The notes beneath the pieces were generated by a model that was given only the letters and a program-made list of their open reading frames with translations, made no database searches and was not told the DNA's origin. Shown here one piece after another: positions 21,329 to 32,088 of a stretch of 64,000 nt of DNA. Origin of the DNA: Nitrosomonas cryotolerans ATCC 49181. GTDB lineage: Bacteria > Pseudomonadota > Gammaproteobacteria > Burkholderiales > Nitrosomonadaceae. The stretch is taken from contig NZ_FSRO01000001.1 in the NCBI RefSeq assembly GCF_900143275.1, positions 1,568,116-1,632,115 of the forward strand, read 5' to 3'. The translations under genes were made by a program, and so were the position numbers. Positions within the stretch are counted from its first letter, which is position 1. Each line of letters starts with the position of its first letter.

Positions 21329-22255
21329 GAGATGTTTGCCCAGAGAGTGATACATTTGATTTGCACAGCGGCAAGGAATGAAGCGGTATTTTTGGCGTAT
21401 TTTGTGGCAATACCGCGCCATCTCTTGAGATGGAGGAAAGCATTTTCAACCAGATGCCGTAATTTATAGCGTTGCTTGTCGTAAGATCTTCGTACTGTGC
21501 GATTCTTTTTTGAGAGGATTACGATTTCCATACTCTACCTCCTTGTCTGTTCAATAATCGCATTGCTGTCATAACCGCGATCTGCCAGTAAATAATCCGC
21601 ATCAAGTTCTTTGATTAAGCGATCAACCTGCGTGCAATCCGCTGTGGTACCTTGTGTAATAAACCCAAATTTTCCATTAGAAGAACCTATTGAATACATT
21701 TGGAATTCTCTAAATTATGGTTGCTTTAATTTGCAAGTTTTTCTTCCTGATTGTTTTGATGTAGGCTATTCATTCCATTAGTTTTTCGTTATTGGGAAAT
21801 TCCTAATGGAAAATCTGGGATAAAAACTCTGACTGGCTGCGCATCCACGGCAAGATATATCTTGGTATTGAACCCCCTTTTGTGCGGCTCATGTCCTGAT
21901 TTCCGCCCCTCACCCCAGCAGCATGGGGATGAACCTTGCAATGACTGGCATCAATCATAAGCCGTTCGTAATCCGGATCGCCAATCAAGAGATTCCCAGT
22001 AACTTTTTCCAAATACCCTTGTCGCGTCAGCGGATAAAACGGCGGTGCGGGTTGCTCCAGCCTCCATAATCCGGCAGCAAATCTCGCCACGGTGCGCCTG
22101 TGCGAATAATCCAGAAAATGGCATTAATGAACTGGCGGTTATCTCTAGCTATTCCTCCTTAGATGTCTTGGCGGCCAGGCAAATGAGTCTCAAACGGTGC
22201 CCATACCTTGTCTGATATATCATGCCTGCGATATGAACATACGATATCATTTATA
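21329..22255 (-). pseudogene. Decayed IS5-family transposase, split by a MITE
   Basis: Pieces of one IS5-type DDE transposase on the minus strand. The C-terminal piece (RYKLRHLVENAFLHLKRWRGIATKYAKNTASFLAAVQIK) is at 21325-21531, the middle (YERLMIDASHCKVHPHAAGVRGGNQDMS) at 21830-22090 and the N-terminal piece (FETHLPGRQ) at about 22160-22200. The frame is broken by stops (for example TAA within GRQDI) and by a 156-bp insertion at 21664-21819. The end at 21329 carries GAGATGTTTG, matching the end of the copy at 24986-25777. The other end is too diverged to place exactly. Confidence 0.8.
21664..21819. mobile_element. 156-bp MITE with 17-bp terminal inverted repeats and ATAAA target duplication
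   Basis: Begins CCCAAATTTTCCATTAG and ends with CTAATGGAAAATCTGGG; the two ends are inverted repeats with one mismatch. It is flanked on both sides by ATAAA (21659-21663 and 21820-21824), present once at the same point of the related IS5 copy (within 25434-25462). No coding capacity, so a non-autonomous element that inserted into an already related IS copy. The parental transposase is not in this window. Confidence 0.85.
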
Positions 22256-22336
22256 CCCCATATGATGTTCTTGGGTACAGTAGAGGGTGGTTTTTAAGTG
22301 TACATCCAAACGATGGAAAACTGAGAAAAGTCTGGG

Positions 22337-23668
22337 TTAGCGCCCCCGCCGATCAGGTCGATATAATGCAGGTGGGTGACTTGTTGTCGGTTGCGATGCG
22401 TGTCCTGCTGATTTTCGAATCGCTGGTTTACCCTTTGCTGGTTTTTTTGATTGATTACGTGCGGATGTGGTGTTGCGCGAATGGCTACTGCGCTTATTTA
22501 TTATAGGTTCAGCCTTGATGCGTGAGTCAGGCTCGAAACCGGTAATAATTTTACTGGGCAACTTGCACCTGATTACTGCTTCGATATCTGTTACTAGTTT
22601 ATGTTCATCGATGCATACTAGCGATACGGCATTACCTTCTGTACCGGCACGGCCAGTACGACCAATGCGATGGACATAGTCTTCCGCTACATTGGGCAGG
22701 TCAAAGTTAACTACGTGCGGTAGTTCACTGATATCGATACCACGGGCAGCAATATCTGTTGCTACGAGCACTCGGATGCTACCGGTTTTAAATTCTGCCA
22801 GCGCCCGGGTGCGAGCCGATTGACTTTTGTTGCCGTGAATGGCGAGAGCTGGAATATCATTCGCGGTCAGATATTCAGCCAGTTTGTTAGCACCGTGCTT
22901 GGTGCGGGTAAAGACGAGTATTTGTTGCCAGTGATCTTGTTTGATGAGATGGATTAACAGGTCACGTTTGCGTTCGCGGTCTACCGGATGTACCACGTGT
23001 GTCACCATATCGGCAGTCGCATTGCGACCTGCTGCCTCAATTATCGCCGGTTTAGCAAGTAATGTACTCGTTAGTGTTCGAATCTCGTCCGAGAAAGTGG
23101 CGGAAAATAATAGGTTTTGTCGTTGCCTGGGCAGTAATGCGAGTATTTTCTTGATATCGCGAATAAAACCCATATCGAGCATGCGATCAGCTTCATCCAG
23201 CACGAGAATTTCAATATGCGATAAGTCGAGGGTTTTTTGCTGTACATGATCCAGTAGGCGCCCGGGCGTGGCAACCAGAATATCTACAGGCTTTTTTAGG
23301 CGAGAGATTTGTGGGTTGATGTTAACGCCACCGATCATTATCATTGAACTCAATTTTAAATATTTGCCATAATCGCGCACGCTTTCTTCTACTTGTACTG
23401 CAAGTTCACGAGTGGGGACAAGAATCAGTGCACGTACTGGTGGCCGTTCGTTGAATGCTTCCTTAATATGCTTGTTGGATAATCGATGTAGAATTGGCAG
23501 GGTAAAGCTGGCGGTTTTGCCCGTACCGGTTTGCGCACCAGCTAATAAATCACCACCGGCTAGTACGGCAGGAATGGCTTGTAATTGAATGGGAGTTGGG
23601 ATGGCATAGCCACGTTCAGTAATAGCCTGAATAATTTTATCGGACAAACCGAGAGTAGTGAAAGACAT
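22337..23668 (-). CDS. rhlE: DEAD-box RNA helicase, RhlE type
   Basis: A 443-aa ATP-dependent RNA helicase. All core motifs are present: Q motif GYAIPTPIQ (20-28), Walker A AQTGTGKT (44-51), PTRELA, DEAD within VLDEADRML (~155), SAT (LFSATFS), and the C-terminal motif [11 protein letters not shown] basic, low-complexity tail from ~375 ([22 protein letters not shown]) is typical of RhlE-group proteins. Likely works in ribosome assembly and RNA turnover, often at low temperature. It is a single-gene unit with IS debris on its downstream side. Confidence 0.92.
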   Translation of the reverse strand: MSFTTLGLSDKIIQAITERGYAIPTPIQLQAIPAVLAGGDLLAGAQTGTGKTASFTLPILHRLSNKHIKEAFNERPPVRALILVPTRELAVQVEESVRDYGKYLKLSSMIMIGGVNINPQISRLKKPVDILVATPGRLLDHVQQKTLDLSHIEILVLDEADRMLDMGFIRDIKKILALLPRQRQNLLFSATFSDEIRTLTSTLLAKPAIIEAAGRNATADMVTHVVHPVDRERKRDLLIHLIKQDHWQQILVFTRTKHGANKLAEYLTANDIPALAIHGNKSQSARTRALAEFKTGSIRVLVATDIAARGIDISELPHVVNFDLPNVAEDYVHRIGRTGRAGTEGNAVSLVCIDEHKLVTDIEAVIRCKLPSKIITGFEPDSRIKAEPIINKRSSHSRNTTSARNQSKKPAKGKPAIRKSAGHASQPTTSHPPALYRPDRRGR

Positions 23669-24396
23669 AAAATTCCAAAAAGAGTGGCATCGGTCTGTCG
23701 TTCCAGTTACAAAACGCTAGTTTTAAGCAAATGGGCGAAGATACATTTGGGCTTTGCGAATAGCTATCGCACGTCGTCTTGTCTAACTTAAGAGGTTGGA
23801 TTTGCAGAATTACTCTGAAGTGTGGGAAATAAAGCGAGTAGCGAGCAGACGTGAATGAAGCGAATACCGCAAACAAAGATTATAACAGATTGCATGTCGT
23901 TCTATCATTTTCTCGCTGTTTGGTGAAGATAATAAATTCCTGGGAGGTAAAAAGATATCGTTTCGGCAGGGAAAGTAAATTATATTAACAATCTTGTTTA
24001 TTCGATCTTTCGCTGGTTGATATATATCGAATGTGTGTAACGTGGCCTAGTTTGAATGCCATAAAAACCGGCAGAGAATATATTAGTATGGGGAATTAAA
24101 CTCGGTTGACGATTAATGTGCGTATTCGTTCCCCTTGAGATGAGAAGATATCCTTTGATTGAAGAGGTGAAAGATGATGTTTTGGAGAGTGATTATCAAA
24201 GCTTGTGATGTATGCAGTATGTAACCGGTTGAATCATTCTAGCTTGTTCTGAATTAAGATACTAATTTTAATTCAGTAAGTTATATTCTCAGATAAAAAA
24301 GTATATATAAAATTTAGACTAGTTGCTAATGGCGAGATCGGTAAGATCTCTGTTAAAATTGCAGATTCTCTAAGAACTACGCAAGGAATAGCTGTC
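23669..24396. other. Intergenic region between divergent rhlE and fdxA
   Basis: About 730 bases, AT-rich, and must contain both promoters. I see no ORF with a ribosome binding site, no repeat shared with the rest of the window and no clear structured RNA. Confidence 0.45.
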
Positions 24397-24720
24397 ATGA
24401 CTTATGTTGTAACCGAAAGTTGTATCAAGTGTAAATACACAGATTGTGTAGATGTATGTCCAGTCGATTGTTTTCGGGAAGGCCCCAATTTTCTGGTAAT
24501 TGATCCAGATGAATGTATTGATTGTACGTTATGTGTTGCTGAGTGTCCGGTCGAAGCTATTTGCGCCGAAGATGATGTGCCAGATGATCAGCAACAGTTT
24601 ATTGTGCTTAATGCTGAGTTATCCAAACAATGGCAGCCTATAATAGAAAGGAAGGACGCGTTACCTGATGCAGATGAATGGGCTAATGAAACAAACAAGC
24701 TGGATCATCTGCAACGCTAA
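24397..24720 (+). CDS. fdxA: Seven-iron ferredoxin FdxA
   Basis: A 107-aa [3Fe-4S][4Fe-4S] ferredoxin. The N-terminal cluster Cys residues are C9, C12, C17, C21 and C25 ([17 protein letters not shown]) and the second set is C40, C43, C46 and C50 ([12 protein letters not shown]), the pattern of the Azotobacter FdI-type family. The ~45-residue acidic C-terminal extension is normal for this group. It is a low-potential electron carrier. An AAGGA lies shortly before the ATG. Confidence 0.95.
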   Translation: MTYVVTESCIKCKYTDCVDVCPVDCFREGPNFLVIDPDECIDCTLCVAECPVEAICAEDDVPDDQQQFIVLNAELSKQWQPIIERKDALPDADEWANETNKLDHLQR

Positions 24721-24985
24721 CTAGAAAGAAGCGGCATAATGTCTCGCCGCCTATTAATTTTCCTCGGTTTATACAATCCATTTTTGTTTTGTTGATTTGA
24801 AATTTTTAAGCGCTTTGGTGTTGATGTTATGGTCATTACGGCTAATCTTTGGTTTGCATTAGCGCTTAAAGGTAAGTTTGATCAAATTGAATTGATCAGT
24901 GGCGTAATTTAAGGCTAATGTTAGCTTGTTATTTTCTGTTCAGATTGAGAAGTATTAAATAATGTAGTCACGAAATGAGAAATAT
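24721..24985. other. Spacer after fdxA with a weak hairpin
   Basis: Directly after fdxA, GCGGC (24731-24735) pairs with GCCGC (24746-24750), followed by an AT-rich but not T-only run. It may be a weak terminator. Nothing else is recognisable before the IS relic. Confidence 0.35.
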
Positions 24986-25777
24986 GAGATGCTTGTAAAA
25001 AAAGAAAGAATTTCATATGACACATTCACATCGTAGGCATGATATACCAGACGAAGTATGGGCACTGTTTGAGACTCATTTGCCTGGCCGCCAAGGCGTT
25101 TGGGGAGGCTAGCTAGAGATAATCGCCAAGTTTATTAATGTTGTTTCTGGATTATTCGCACGGGCGCACTGTGGCGGGATTGGCCGCCGGATTATGGAGG
25201 CTGGAGCAACCCGCACCGCCGTTTTACCCGCTGGCGCGACAAGGGCATTTGGAAAAAGTTACTGGAGATCTCGATTGGCGATCCGGATTACGAACGGCTT
25301 ATGATTGATGCCAGTCATTGCAAGGTTCATCCCCATACCGCTGGGGCGAGGGGCGGAAATCAGGACATGAGTCGCACAAAAAGGGGGGCTCAATACCAAG
25401 ATGCATCTGGCCGTGGACGCGCATGGTATGTCGGTCAGAGTTTTTATTACACAAGGTACCACAGCGGATTGCACGCAGATTGATCGCTTAATCAAAGAAC
25501 TTGATGCGGATTATTTACTGGCAGATCGCGATTATGACAACAATGCAATTATTGAACAGGCAAGGAGGGAGGGTATGGAAATCGTAATCTCCTCAAAAAA
25601 GAATCGTACAGCATGAAGGCCTTACGACAAGGAACGCTATAAATTACGACACCTGGTTGAAAATATTTTCCTCTATCTCAAGAGATGGCGCGGTATTGCC
25701 ACAAGATATGCCAAAAATACCGCTTCATTTCTTGCCGTTGTGCAGATCAGGTGTATCGCTCTCCGGGCAAGCATCTC
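24986..25777 (+). pseudogene. Decayed IS5-family element, second copy
   Basis: A 792-bp element with ends GAGATGCTTG (24986-24995) and CAAGCATCTC (25768-25777), an exact 10-bp inverted pair. The transposase would start at ATG 25017 (MTHSHRRHDIPDEVWALFETHLPGR) but is broken by an early TAG after VWGG, a frameshift near the RTKRG segment and further changes. Recognisable stretches are LMIDASHCKVHPH, RGGNQDMSRTK, DYLLADRDYDNNAIIEQA and the C-terminal RHLVENIF-type helix. The element is related to the minus-strand copy at 21329-22255 and, like it, cannot encode a working transposase. Confidence 0.82.
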
Positions 25778-26041
25778 ATGATTACGCTATCTAAGACGTA
25801 TCTGATTTTCTATAGACGAGCGGGAGTATTGCGTAATTCTGAGGCTGTCGTTATAAGCAGCAAAATTGTTGGTGCGATGACAGTTGATTCTCTAGTGTTA
25901 GTGAAGTTTGTACGATTTTGGTTAGTGTCGACGTATTTGCCTTTAAGCGAGCACTGAATCAAGTAGATCAAATGTTATTTCTGATACATATCTGTAGCAA
26001 TCAGGACTGATGGCGACGTAATTTTATTTTGTTTATAGCCC

Positions 26042-26130
26042 GAGGCCTTTGCAAAAGCCCAATAGTTTAAAAATTAACTATTTGTAATCAATATCATAAA
26101 ACTTCTGGCGAGGACCTTTGCAAAGGTCTC
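26042..26130. mobile_element. 89-bp MITE (family A) upstream of amoC
   Basis: Left end GAGGCCTTTGCAAAAGCCC and right end GGACCTTTGCAAAGGTCTC are inverted repeats. It is flanked by the 5-bp direct repeat AGCCC (26037-26041 and 26131-26135). The internal sequence (CAATAGTTTAAAAAT ... ATAAAACTTCT) matches the copies at 31352-31411 (inverted) and 54509-54597. No coding capacity. It lies about 435 bases before amoC, within the likely promoter region. Confidence 0.85.
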
Positions 26131-26565
26131 AGCCCGATAATAGAGGTATAGGGTAATAGGAGAACAAAGTCCAAGTTTCTCCATTATGATCACATAATAG
26201 AGTGAAGCCCATTTTATCGAAAAAATAACTATCAGAAAATAGTTGTAGTCATATTTTCCATCAAAAATATTACAGATGAGTGAAATGTATTTAATCCATT
26301 ATGAAGCAAAGGAAATTTAAGATATATAGGGAGTGTCCTTATCTTTAAAGTGGAATTTTTATGACAAACCACTTGACTTCAATCCCCAAGGTCGACTAGC
26401 CTGCGGGCTATAGCTAACGGGTAGGCGAAACTTGCTTAATCAGGCGTAGTTATTAAATTGAAGCAATAAGTATCGATTATTTCTTACGACTCATTGATAT
26501 TAAAGCTAGAATAGTGATTGTTTGGTAATAGTTTTGATTAACAGAAAGAAACAGGAGAAACAAAC
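26131..26565. promoter_or_regulatory. Upstream region of the amo operon
   Basis: About 435 bases between the MITE and amoC. It should contain the amo promoter and leader. A short hairpin (AACTAT ... ATAGTT, near 26227-26244) is visible. Immediately before amoC there is CAGGAG at about 26551-26556, a good ribosome binding site. I could not assign -35/-10 boxes with confidence. Confidence 0.5.
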
Positions 26566-27378
26566 ATGGCAACAACAATGGGAACAAGTAGCGCAGCCAG
26601 CGCAAAAGTTGACTATGACATGACAGAATGGTACGACTCAAAGTACTATAAGATCGGTCTAGCGACAATGCTTGCTTTAGCGACTTTTTGGATTTGGTAT
26701 CAGCGTACATTTGCTTATTCACATGGTATGGATTCAATGGAACCGGAATTCGAACGCGTCTGGATGGGACTGTGGCGCGTGCATATGACCGTTATGCCAT
26801 TATTCGCATTAGTCACTTGGGGTTGGATTCTAAAGACTCGCGATACCAAAGAACAATTGGATAATCTGGATCCGAAACTGGAAGTCAAACGTTATTTCTA
26901 TTTTCTGATGTGGCTGGGTATCTACCTGTTTGGTGTTTACTGGGGTGGTAGTTTCTTTACTGAGCAAGATGCATCTTGGCACCAGGTTATTATCCGTGAC
27001 ACCAGCTTTACCCCAAGTCACGTTGTAGTGTTCTATGGTTCATTCCCGATGTATATCGTTTGTGGTGTTGCTTCATACCTATATTCAATGACCCGTCTGC
27101 CACTGTATAGCCGCGGTACATCATTTCCACTGGTTATGGCAATTGCAGGCCCACTCATGATTCTGCCAAACGTGGGTCTTAACGAATGGGGTCATGCTTT
27201 CTGGTTCATGGAAGAGCTGTTCAGTGCACCGTTACACTGGGGTTTTGTGATATTGGGCTGGGCTGGACTGTTCTCAGGTGGGATTGCAGCACAGATCATT
27301 ACGCGTTATTCCAACTTGACAGATGTGATCTGGAATAATCAGAGTAAAGAAATTCTCAATAACCGGATTGTTCCTTAA
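26566..27378 (+). CDS. amoC: Ammonia monooxygenase subunit C
   Basis: A 270-aa membrane subunit of ammonia monooxygenase, which oxidises NH3 to hydroxylamine with O2. About six membrane helices. By alignment with particulate methane monooxygenase, the copper-C ligands are Asp135, His139 and His152, in [22 protein letters not shown]. It is the first gene of the canonical amoCAB order. The 195-base gap to amoA contains no ORF. Nothing looks degenerate, so this should be a functional copy. Nitrosomonads usually carry several amoC copies; only this one is in view. Confidence 0.98.
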   Translation: MATTMGTSSAASAKVDYDMTEWYDSKYYKIGLATMLALATFWIWYQRTFAYSHGMDSMEPEFERVWMGLWRVHMTVMPLFALVTWGWILKTRDTKEQLDNLDPKLEVKRYFYFLMWLGIYLFGVYWGGSFFTEQDASWHQVIIRDTSFTPSHVVVFYGSFPMYIVCGVASYLYSMTRLPLYSRGTSFPLVMAIAGPLMILPNVGLNEWGHAFWFMEELFSAPLHWGFVILGWAGLFSGGIAAQIITRYSNLTDVIWNNQSKEILNNRIVP

Positions 27379-27516
27379 TCTCAGGTTATGATGGATATCC
27401 TCGTATCGTGCTTTATTGAAGTGGGGATGTCTGGAAATTGTAATGACGTTAGTTTGTATTTTAGGGAGAAGCCGATACAAACTAACGACGCAGTAAACCG
27501 CAGAAAAAAATAATAA

Positions 27517-28397
<881 letters not shown>

Positions 28398-28398
<1 letters not shown>

Positions 28399-29660
28399 TG
28401 AGTATAAAAAACATATTTAAGTTGGGCATCATTGGTCTCTATGGAGTGGCGTATGGTGTAGCAACACTGGCATTAACAGTAGTATTAGATGTTTCACCCG
28501 TAGCGGCACACGGCGAACGTTCGCAAGAACCTTTCTTACGGATGCGTACCATACAATGGTATGACCTGAAGTGGGGTCCTCAGACGACTAAAGTGAATGA
28601 TATCGCTACGATGACAGGTAAATTTCACTTGGCGGAAGATTGGCCACGTGCAGTTGGCAAGCCTGAACGTGCGTTCTTCAACGTAGGTAGCCCTAGCCCT
28701 GTGTTTGTACGTTTGAGCACTAAGCTGAATGGTGAACCTACCTTCATCGCTGGACCACTTGTCATTGGCCGTGACTATGAATTTGAAGTCAAGCTGAAAG
28801 CGAGAATTCCGGGACGTCACCATATGCACGCTATGGTGAACGTGAAAGACGCTGGTCCGATTGCGGGTCCTGCATCTTGGATGAACATCACCGGAAGCTG
28901 GGATGACTTTACCAACCCAATTAAAACACTGACAGGCAAGACCATTGACACAGAAACATTCAATCATGGCAATGGTGTATTCTGGCATGCATTGTGGATG
29001 GGTCTGGGTGTTTTCTGGATTGGTTACTTTGTAGCACGTCCGATGTTCCTGCCACGTAGCCGTGTATTGCTGGCTTATGGGGATGAGTTGTTGCTGGATC
29101 CGATGGACAGGAAAGTCGGTTTGGCAGTAGCAATACTGACTTGTGCAATCGTCTGGGGCGGTTATCGTTATACAGAAACCGTACATCCTTATACCGTACC
29201 GATTCAAGCGGGTGAGTCTAAAGTAGCACCGTTGCCAATCGCACCTAATCCGGTAGCGATTAAAGTGACCCACGCTAACTATGACGTGCCTGGTCGTGCA
29301 TTGCGTGTGACCATGAGCATCACCAATAACGGAGATACCGGTATTAACATCGGTGAATTCACCACAGCAGGTGTTCGCTTTGTTAATGCGCTGGGTCAAG
29401 AACATTTGGATCCAGCTTATCCGAGAGAATTGGTAGCGACTGGTTTATCGATGGATGATGATACAGCGATTGAACCAGGCGAAACCCGTGAGGTTAAAAT
29501 GGAAGCTAAAGATGCATTATGGGAAGTTCAGCGTCTGATGGCTCTGTTGGGCGATCCGGAAAGTCGTTTTGGTGGTTTGTTGATGACTTGGGACGAAGAA
29601 GGTAATCGTTACATTAATAGTATTGCTGGCGCAGTTATACCGGTATTCACTAAGCTTTAA
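28398..29660 (+). CDS. amoB: Ammonia monooxygenase subunit B
   Basis: A 420-aa subunit with two periplasmic cupredoxin-like domains and two membrane helices (~195-210 and ~233-250). The signal peptide ends at VAA, leaving His38 (AAHGE) as the mature N-terminus. His38 with His142 and His144 (RHHMHAM) correspond to the PmoB copper-B ligands His33, His137 and His139. The length equals N. europaea AmoB. Translation is coupled to amoA by TAATG. A strong terminator follows the stop. Confidence 0.98.
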
Positions 29661-29680
29661 TCTAAGTTCGGCATAAAACA

Positions 29681-29727
29681 CCGGCACGCCACTGTTGTAA
29701 GACAGACAGAGGTGTGCCGGTTTTTTT
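29681..29727 (+). terminator. Rho-independent terminator after amoB
   Basis: CCGGCACGCC (29681-29690) pairs with GGTGTGCCGG (29711-29720) and is followed by seven T. It should end most amoCAB transcripts and leave amoE/amoD expressed by partial readthrough or their own promoter. Confidence 0.88.
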
Positions 29728-29850
29728 ATAAATAACGTAATATCACGAATTCAGAGTGCCACACAAAATCCAGGAATGGAATAATAAAAACGGAAGGGCA
29801 TAAACAAGCCTTATTTGTTTGGAGGCGCTCACCAGACAGGAGGATTTGTC

Positions 29851-30438
29851 GTGGTTAGGCAAATAATACAGATAAGTATTGCAGCCTTTATTCTGGCTAC
29901 GACACTATATGCAGGCATGGCTTTGGCACATGGAAAGGTTGCCATAGAAGAGGATAGCTGTATGCGCCGGATCGGCGAGAATATGATACATTTCAGCGCC
30001 TACCAACCACAAAATGATATAGGTGCTCATTATTGTACTGATATTCCGCATACGGGAAATACGGTGCTTGTGGTGGACTTGATTGATCCAGCACTGCGGG
30101 ATATGCCGATAGGAATGAAAGTAATCAAAGGGAATAATGCAACTGATGGTGAAACAATAATCAATATACAGCCAGGTTATTTTAAAGATGGCGTAATCAA
30201 TACAGAGAGTACACTAGAACAGGGAGAGCATTTGGTTGTTGTGACGGCAGAAGGCGTACCTCCACTGAACTACCAATATCAGTTACGGGTTGAAATGATC
30301 AACTATGCAGCGGTGTTTCGTGCTGCGATCGGACCGGTAATCGGATTACTGTTGATGATTGTGCTTGGTTATAAGCTTATGAAATCAAAGCGGCTGAAAA
30401 GCTGGCTGGCTTCCCGCCGTTCAAAAATAAATGGGTAG
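29851..30438 (+). CDS. amoE: AmoE (orf4), membrane-anchored periplasmic protein of the amo operon
   Basis: A 195-aa protein starting at GTG 29851, chosen because AGGAGG (29838-29843) lies 7 bases upstream; an open frame to TTG 29815 exists but has no such site. There is an N-terminal signal or anchor (~5-27), a periplasmic domain beginning AHGKVAIEEDSC, and a C-terminal helix (~160-178) with a basic tail. The domain shares the pattern AHG-(x)4-ED-x-C ... HF-x2-YQP ... C-x-DIP-x2-G-x-T with the next gene, so the two are tandem paralogues. It belongs to the amoE/orf4 family that follows amoCAB in beta-ammonia oxidisers; copper handling has been proposed for this family. Confidence 0.88.
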   Translation: MVRQIIQISIAAFILATTLYAGMALAHGKVAIEEDSCMRRIGENMIHFSAYQPQNDIGAHYCTDIPHTGNTVLVVDLIDPALRDMPIGMKVIKGNNATDGETIINIQPGYFKDGVINTESTLEQGEHLVVVTAEGVPPLNYQYQLRVEMINYAAVFRAAIGPVIGLLLMIVLGYKLMKSKRLKSWLASRRSKING

Positions 30439-30465
30439 TCTGACGACTCATGAGGCAGTATTATT

Positions 30466-31077
30466 ATGCCCGTCATAATTTATACAGGAATACTCTCCAT
30501 GTTTTTTCAATTAAACTTAATAAAACAAACGCTAGTATCAGTATTACTCGCAGCAAGTGTGATATTTTCTGCACAAGTGCAGGCACATGGCGGATTAGCC
30601 CTGGCTGAGGATCTCTGTATCCTCACAGTTGGGCCATATACCATGCATTTCACTGGTTATCAGCCATTAACTCAAGAGGAAGAATTCTGTGAAGATATTC
30701 CGGAGATTGGTAAAACTGTCGTGGCACTGGATTACATCAATGATGAATTACGCCCATTGACTACGGAAGTACGTATTATTCGTGACACAGGTTCAGAGGA
30801 GAATTTGGATGATATTACCGTATATCATCTGCCGCCAAAGGTTTATCCTAGTGCATCCATTGCGGTGGAGCATGTTTTTCCAGAGAAAGGTAAATTTGTG
30901 GGCTTGGTTACGGTTACGGGTGGTGCGGAAGATTATGTGTCCCGTTTTCCATTTTCGGTTGGTGAAGGAAGACCAACAAGTTGGGTGACCATTATTCTGC
31001 CAGTTGTGATTATTGTGTCAGCTGGTGCTTTTTTCTTTTTACGACGACGCCAAACTGAAGTCACAAATGCCGCATAA
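30466..31077 (+). CDS. amoD: AmoD (orf5), membrane-anchored periplasmic protein of the amo operon
   Basis: A 203-aa protein from ATG 30466, or 192 aa if the ATG at 30499 is used; the ribosome binding site does not decide. It has a signal peptide ending in QAHG, a periplasmic domain with AEDLC, MHFTGYQP and CEDIPEIGKTV, and a C-terminal helix (VTIILPVVIIVSAGAFFFL) followed by RRRQ. It is the orf5/amoD family found with amo and pmo operons. The conserved His and Cys suggest metal binding but the function is not established. It is a paralogue of the preceding gene. Confidence 0.88.
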   Translation: MPVIIYTGILSMFFQLNLIKQTLVSVLLAASVIFSAQVQAHGGLALAEDLCILTVGPYTMHFTGYQPLTQEEEFCEDIPEIGKTVVALDYINDELRPLTTEVRIIRDTGSEENLDDITVYHLPPKVYPSASIAVEHVFPEKGKFVGLVTVTGGAEDYVSRFPFSVGEGRPTSWVTIILPVVIIVSAGAFFFLRRRQTEVTNAA

Positions 31078-31220
31078 CCAAGATCCGAAGTGTATAACAG
31101 GTTTTTATTTCGTCTACGTTGCTTCTAAGTAGAGAGTTTTTTATGTAGTAGGCTGAACAAGGCATAACGGTTTTGATTGACTGTTATGTCTTGTTGCTAT
31201 GTTATCGCCTTAGCCTCTTA

Positions 31221-31333
31221 AAGACCGCTGCATAACTCTGTGTTTTTGAGTTTTTCTGATTACTTGCAGCATTGATGAATCAAACACTTAAAAACCTTGC
31301 CCAGTCCGAGATAACCAGTTATGCAGCGGTCTT
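31221..31333. mobile_element. 113-bp MITE (family B) with TCTTA target duplication
   Basis: Ends AAGACCGCTGCATAACT and AGTTATGCAGCGGTCTT are perfect 17-bp inverted repeats. Flanked by TCTTA at 31216-31220 and 31334-31338. No coding capacity. It lies between amoD and dedA, directly beside a family A MITE. Confidence 0.85.
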
Positions 31334-31351
31334 TCTTAGACTATACAACTT

Positions 31352-31411
31352 GAGACTTTTACAACAGCCCTTGCCAGAAGTTTTCAATTATTGAGGTTTT
31401 GCAAAGGTCTC
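31352..31411. mobile_element. 60-bp MITE (family A), internally deleted copy
   Basis: Ends GAGACTTTTACAACAGCCC and the inverse of GAGACCTTTGCAAAACCTC, flanked by AACTT on both sides (31347-31351 and 31412-31416). Read on the minus strand it matches the 89-bp copies at 26042 and 54509 except for about 30 bases missing from the centre. It and the 26042 copy bracket the amo operon in opposite orientation. Confidence 0.8.
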
Positions 31412-31421
31412 AACTTGTTTA

Positions 31422-32021
31422 TTAATGGCCGCGACGTTGCTGTCGATACCAATAAAAGGCCAAGCATACTAAGCAGAAAATAAAAAGGCCGAGAATAATA
31501 TCTCGCAGATATTCCTTGATCAGCATTTCATTTTCACCGATGAAGTAGCCTAGCAGTGTCAGAATCATAACCCATATTCCAGCGCCTAAACCAGTATAAA
31601 GACTGAATACCGATAGCTTCATGCGCGCCAAACCGGCAGGAATTGAGATGTATTGACGCACCATTGGTAGCAATCTACCTGTGAAAGTGGAAATATGGCC
31701 ATGACGTACAAAAAAAGTTTCCATTTTTTTTAGATGCTCTTCATGGAAGAAGATATATTTCCCATAACGTAGCAATAAAGGGCGACCTAGTTTTGCAGCT
31801 AAATAATAGTTAAGCAATGCACCTAATAAACTGCCTAGAATACCGCATAGGATGACTGCTGACAGATCCATTTTACCTTTAAATGCAAGGTAGCCTGCTG
31901 GAATCATAATAACTTCGCTTGGGAAAGGAATAAAGCTGGATTCCACAAACATTAGGATAAAGATTCCAAAGTAACCGAGACTGCTTACGGTATCAACAAT
32001 CCAATTTATTATTTCAGACAA
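31422..32021 (-). CDS. DedA-family membrane protein
   Basis: A 199-aa polytopic protein of the DedA/Tvp38 superfamily (SNARE-associated fold), thought to be lipid carriers or transporters needed for envelope homeostasis. Typical features are [15 protein letters not shown] near the N-terminus, with the conserved acidic residues, [27 protein letters not shown], and [22 protein letters not shown], the conserved G-R-x-x-P-x-x-R motif. It is a single-gene unit near the MITE pair and upstream of secF on the opposite end. Confidence 0.9.
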   Translation of the reverse strand: MSEIINWIVDTVSSLGYFGIFILMFVESSFIPFPSEVIMIPAGYLAFKGKMDLSAVILCGILGSLLGALLNYYLAAKLGRPLLLRYGKYIFFHEEHLKKMETFFVRHGHISTFTGRLLPMVRQYISIPAGLARMKLSVFSLYTGLGAGIWVMILTLLGYFIGENEMLIKEYLRDIILGLFIFCLVCLAFYWYRQQRRGH

Positions 32022-32088
32022 GTCATCTCACTCTGATCAGGTTATGATGTATATAGTAAACAGGGACTTGCTTGCTGTCTGTTGTATT

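Noticed and set aside
28536-29405. 289-codon open frame opposite amoB
   Set aside because: Rich in His, Arg, Cys and Thr with no recognisable family; it lies exactly opposite amoB and follows from that gene's codon pattern.
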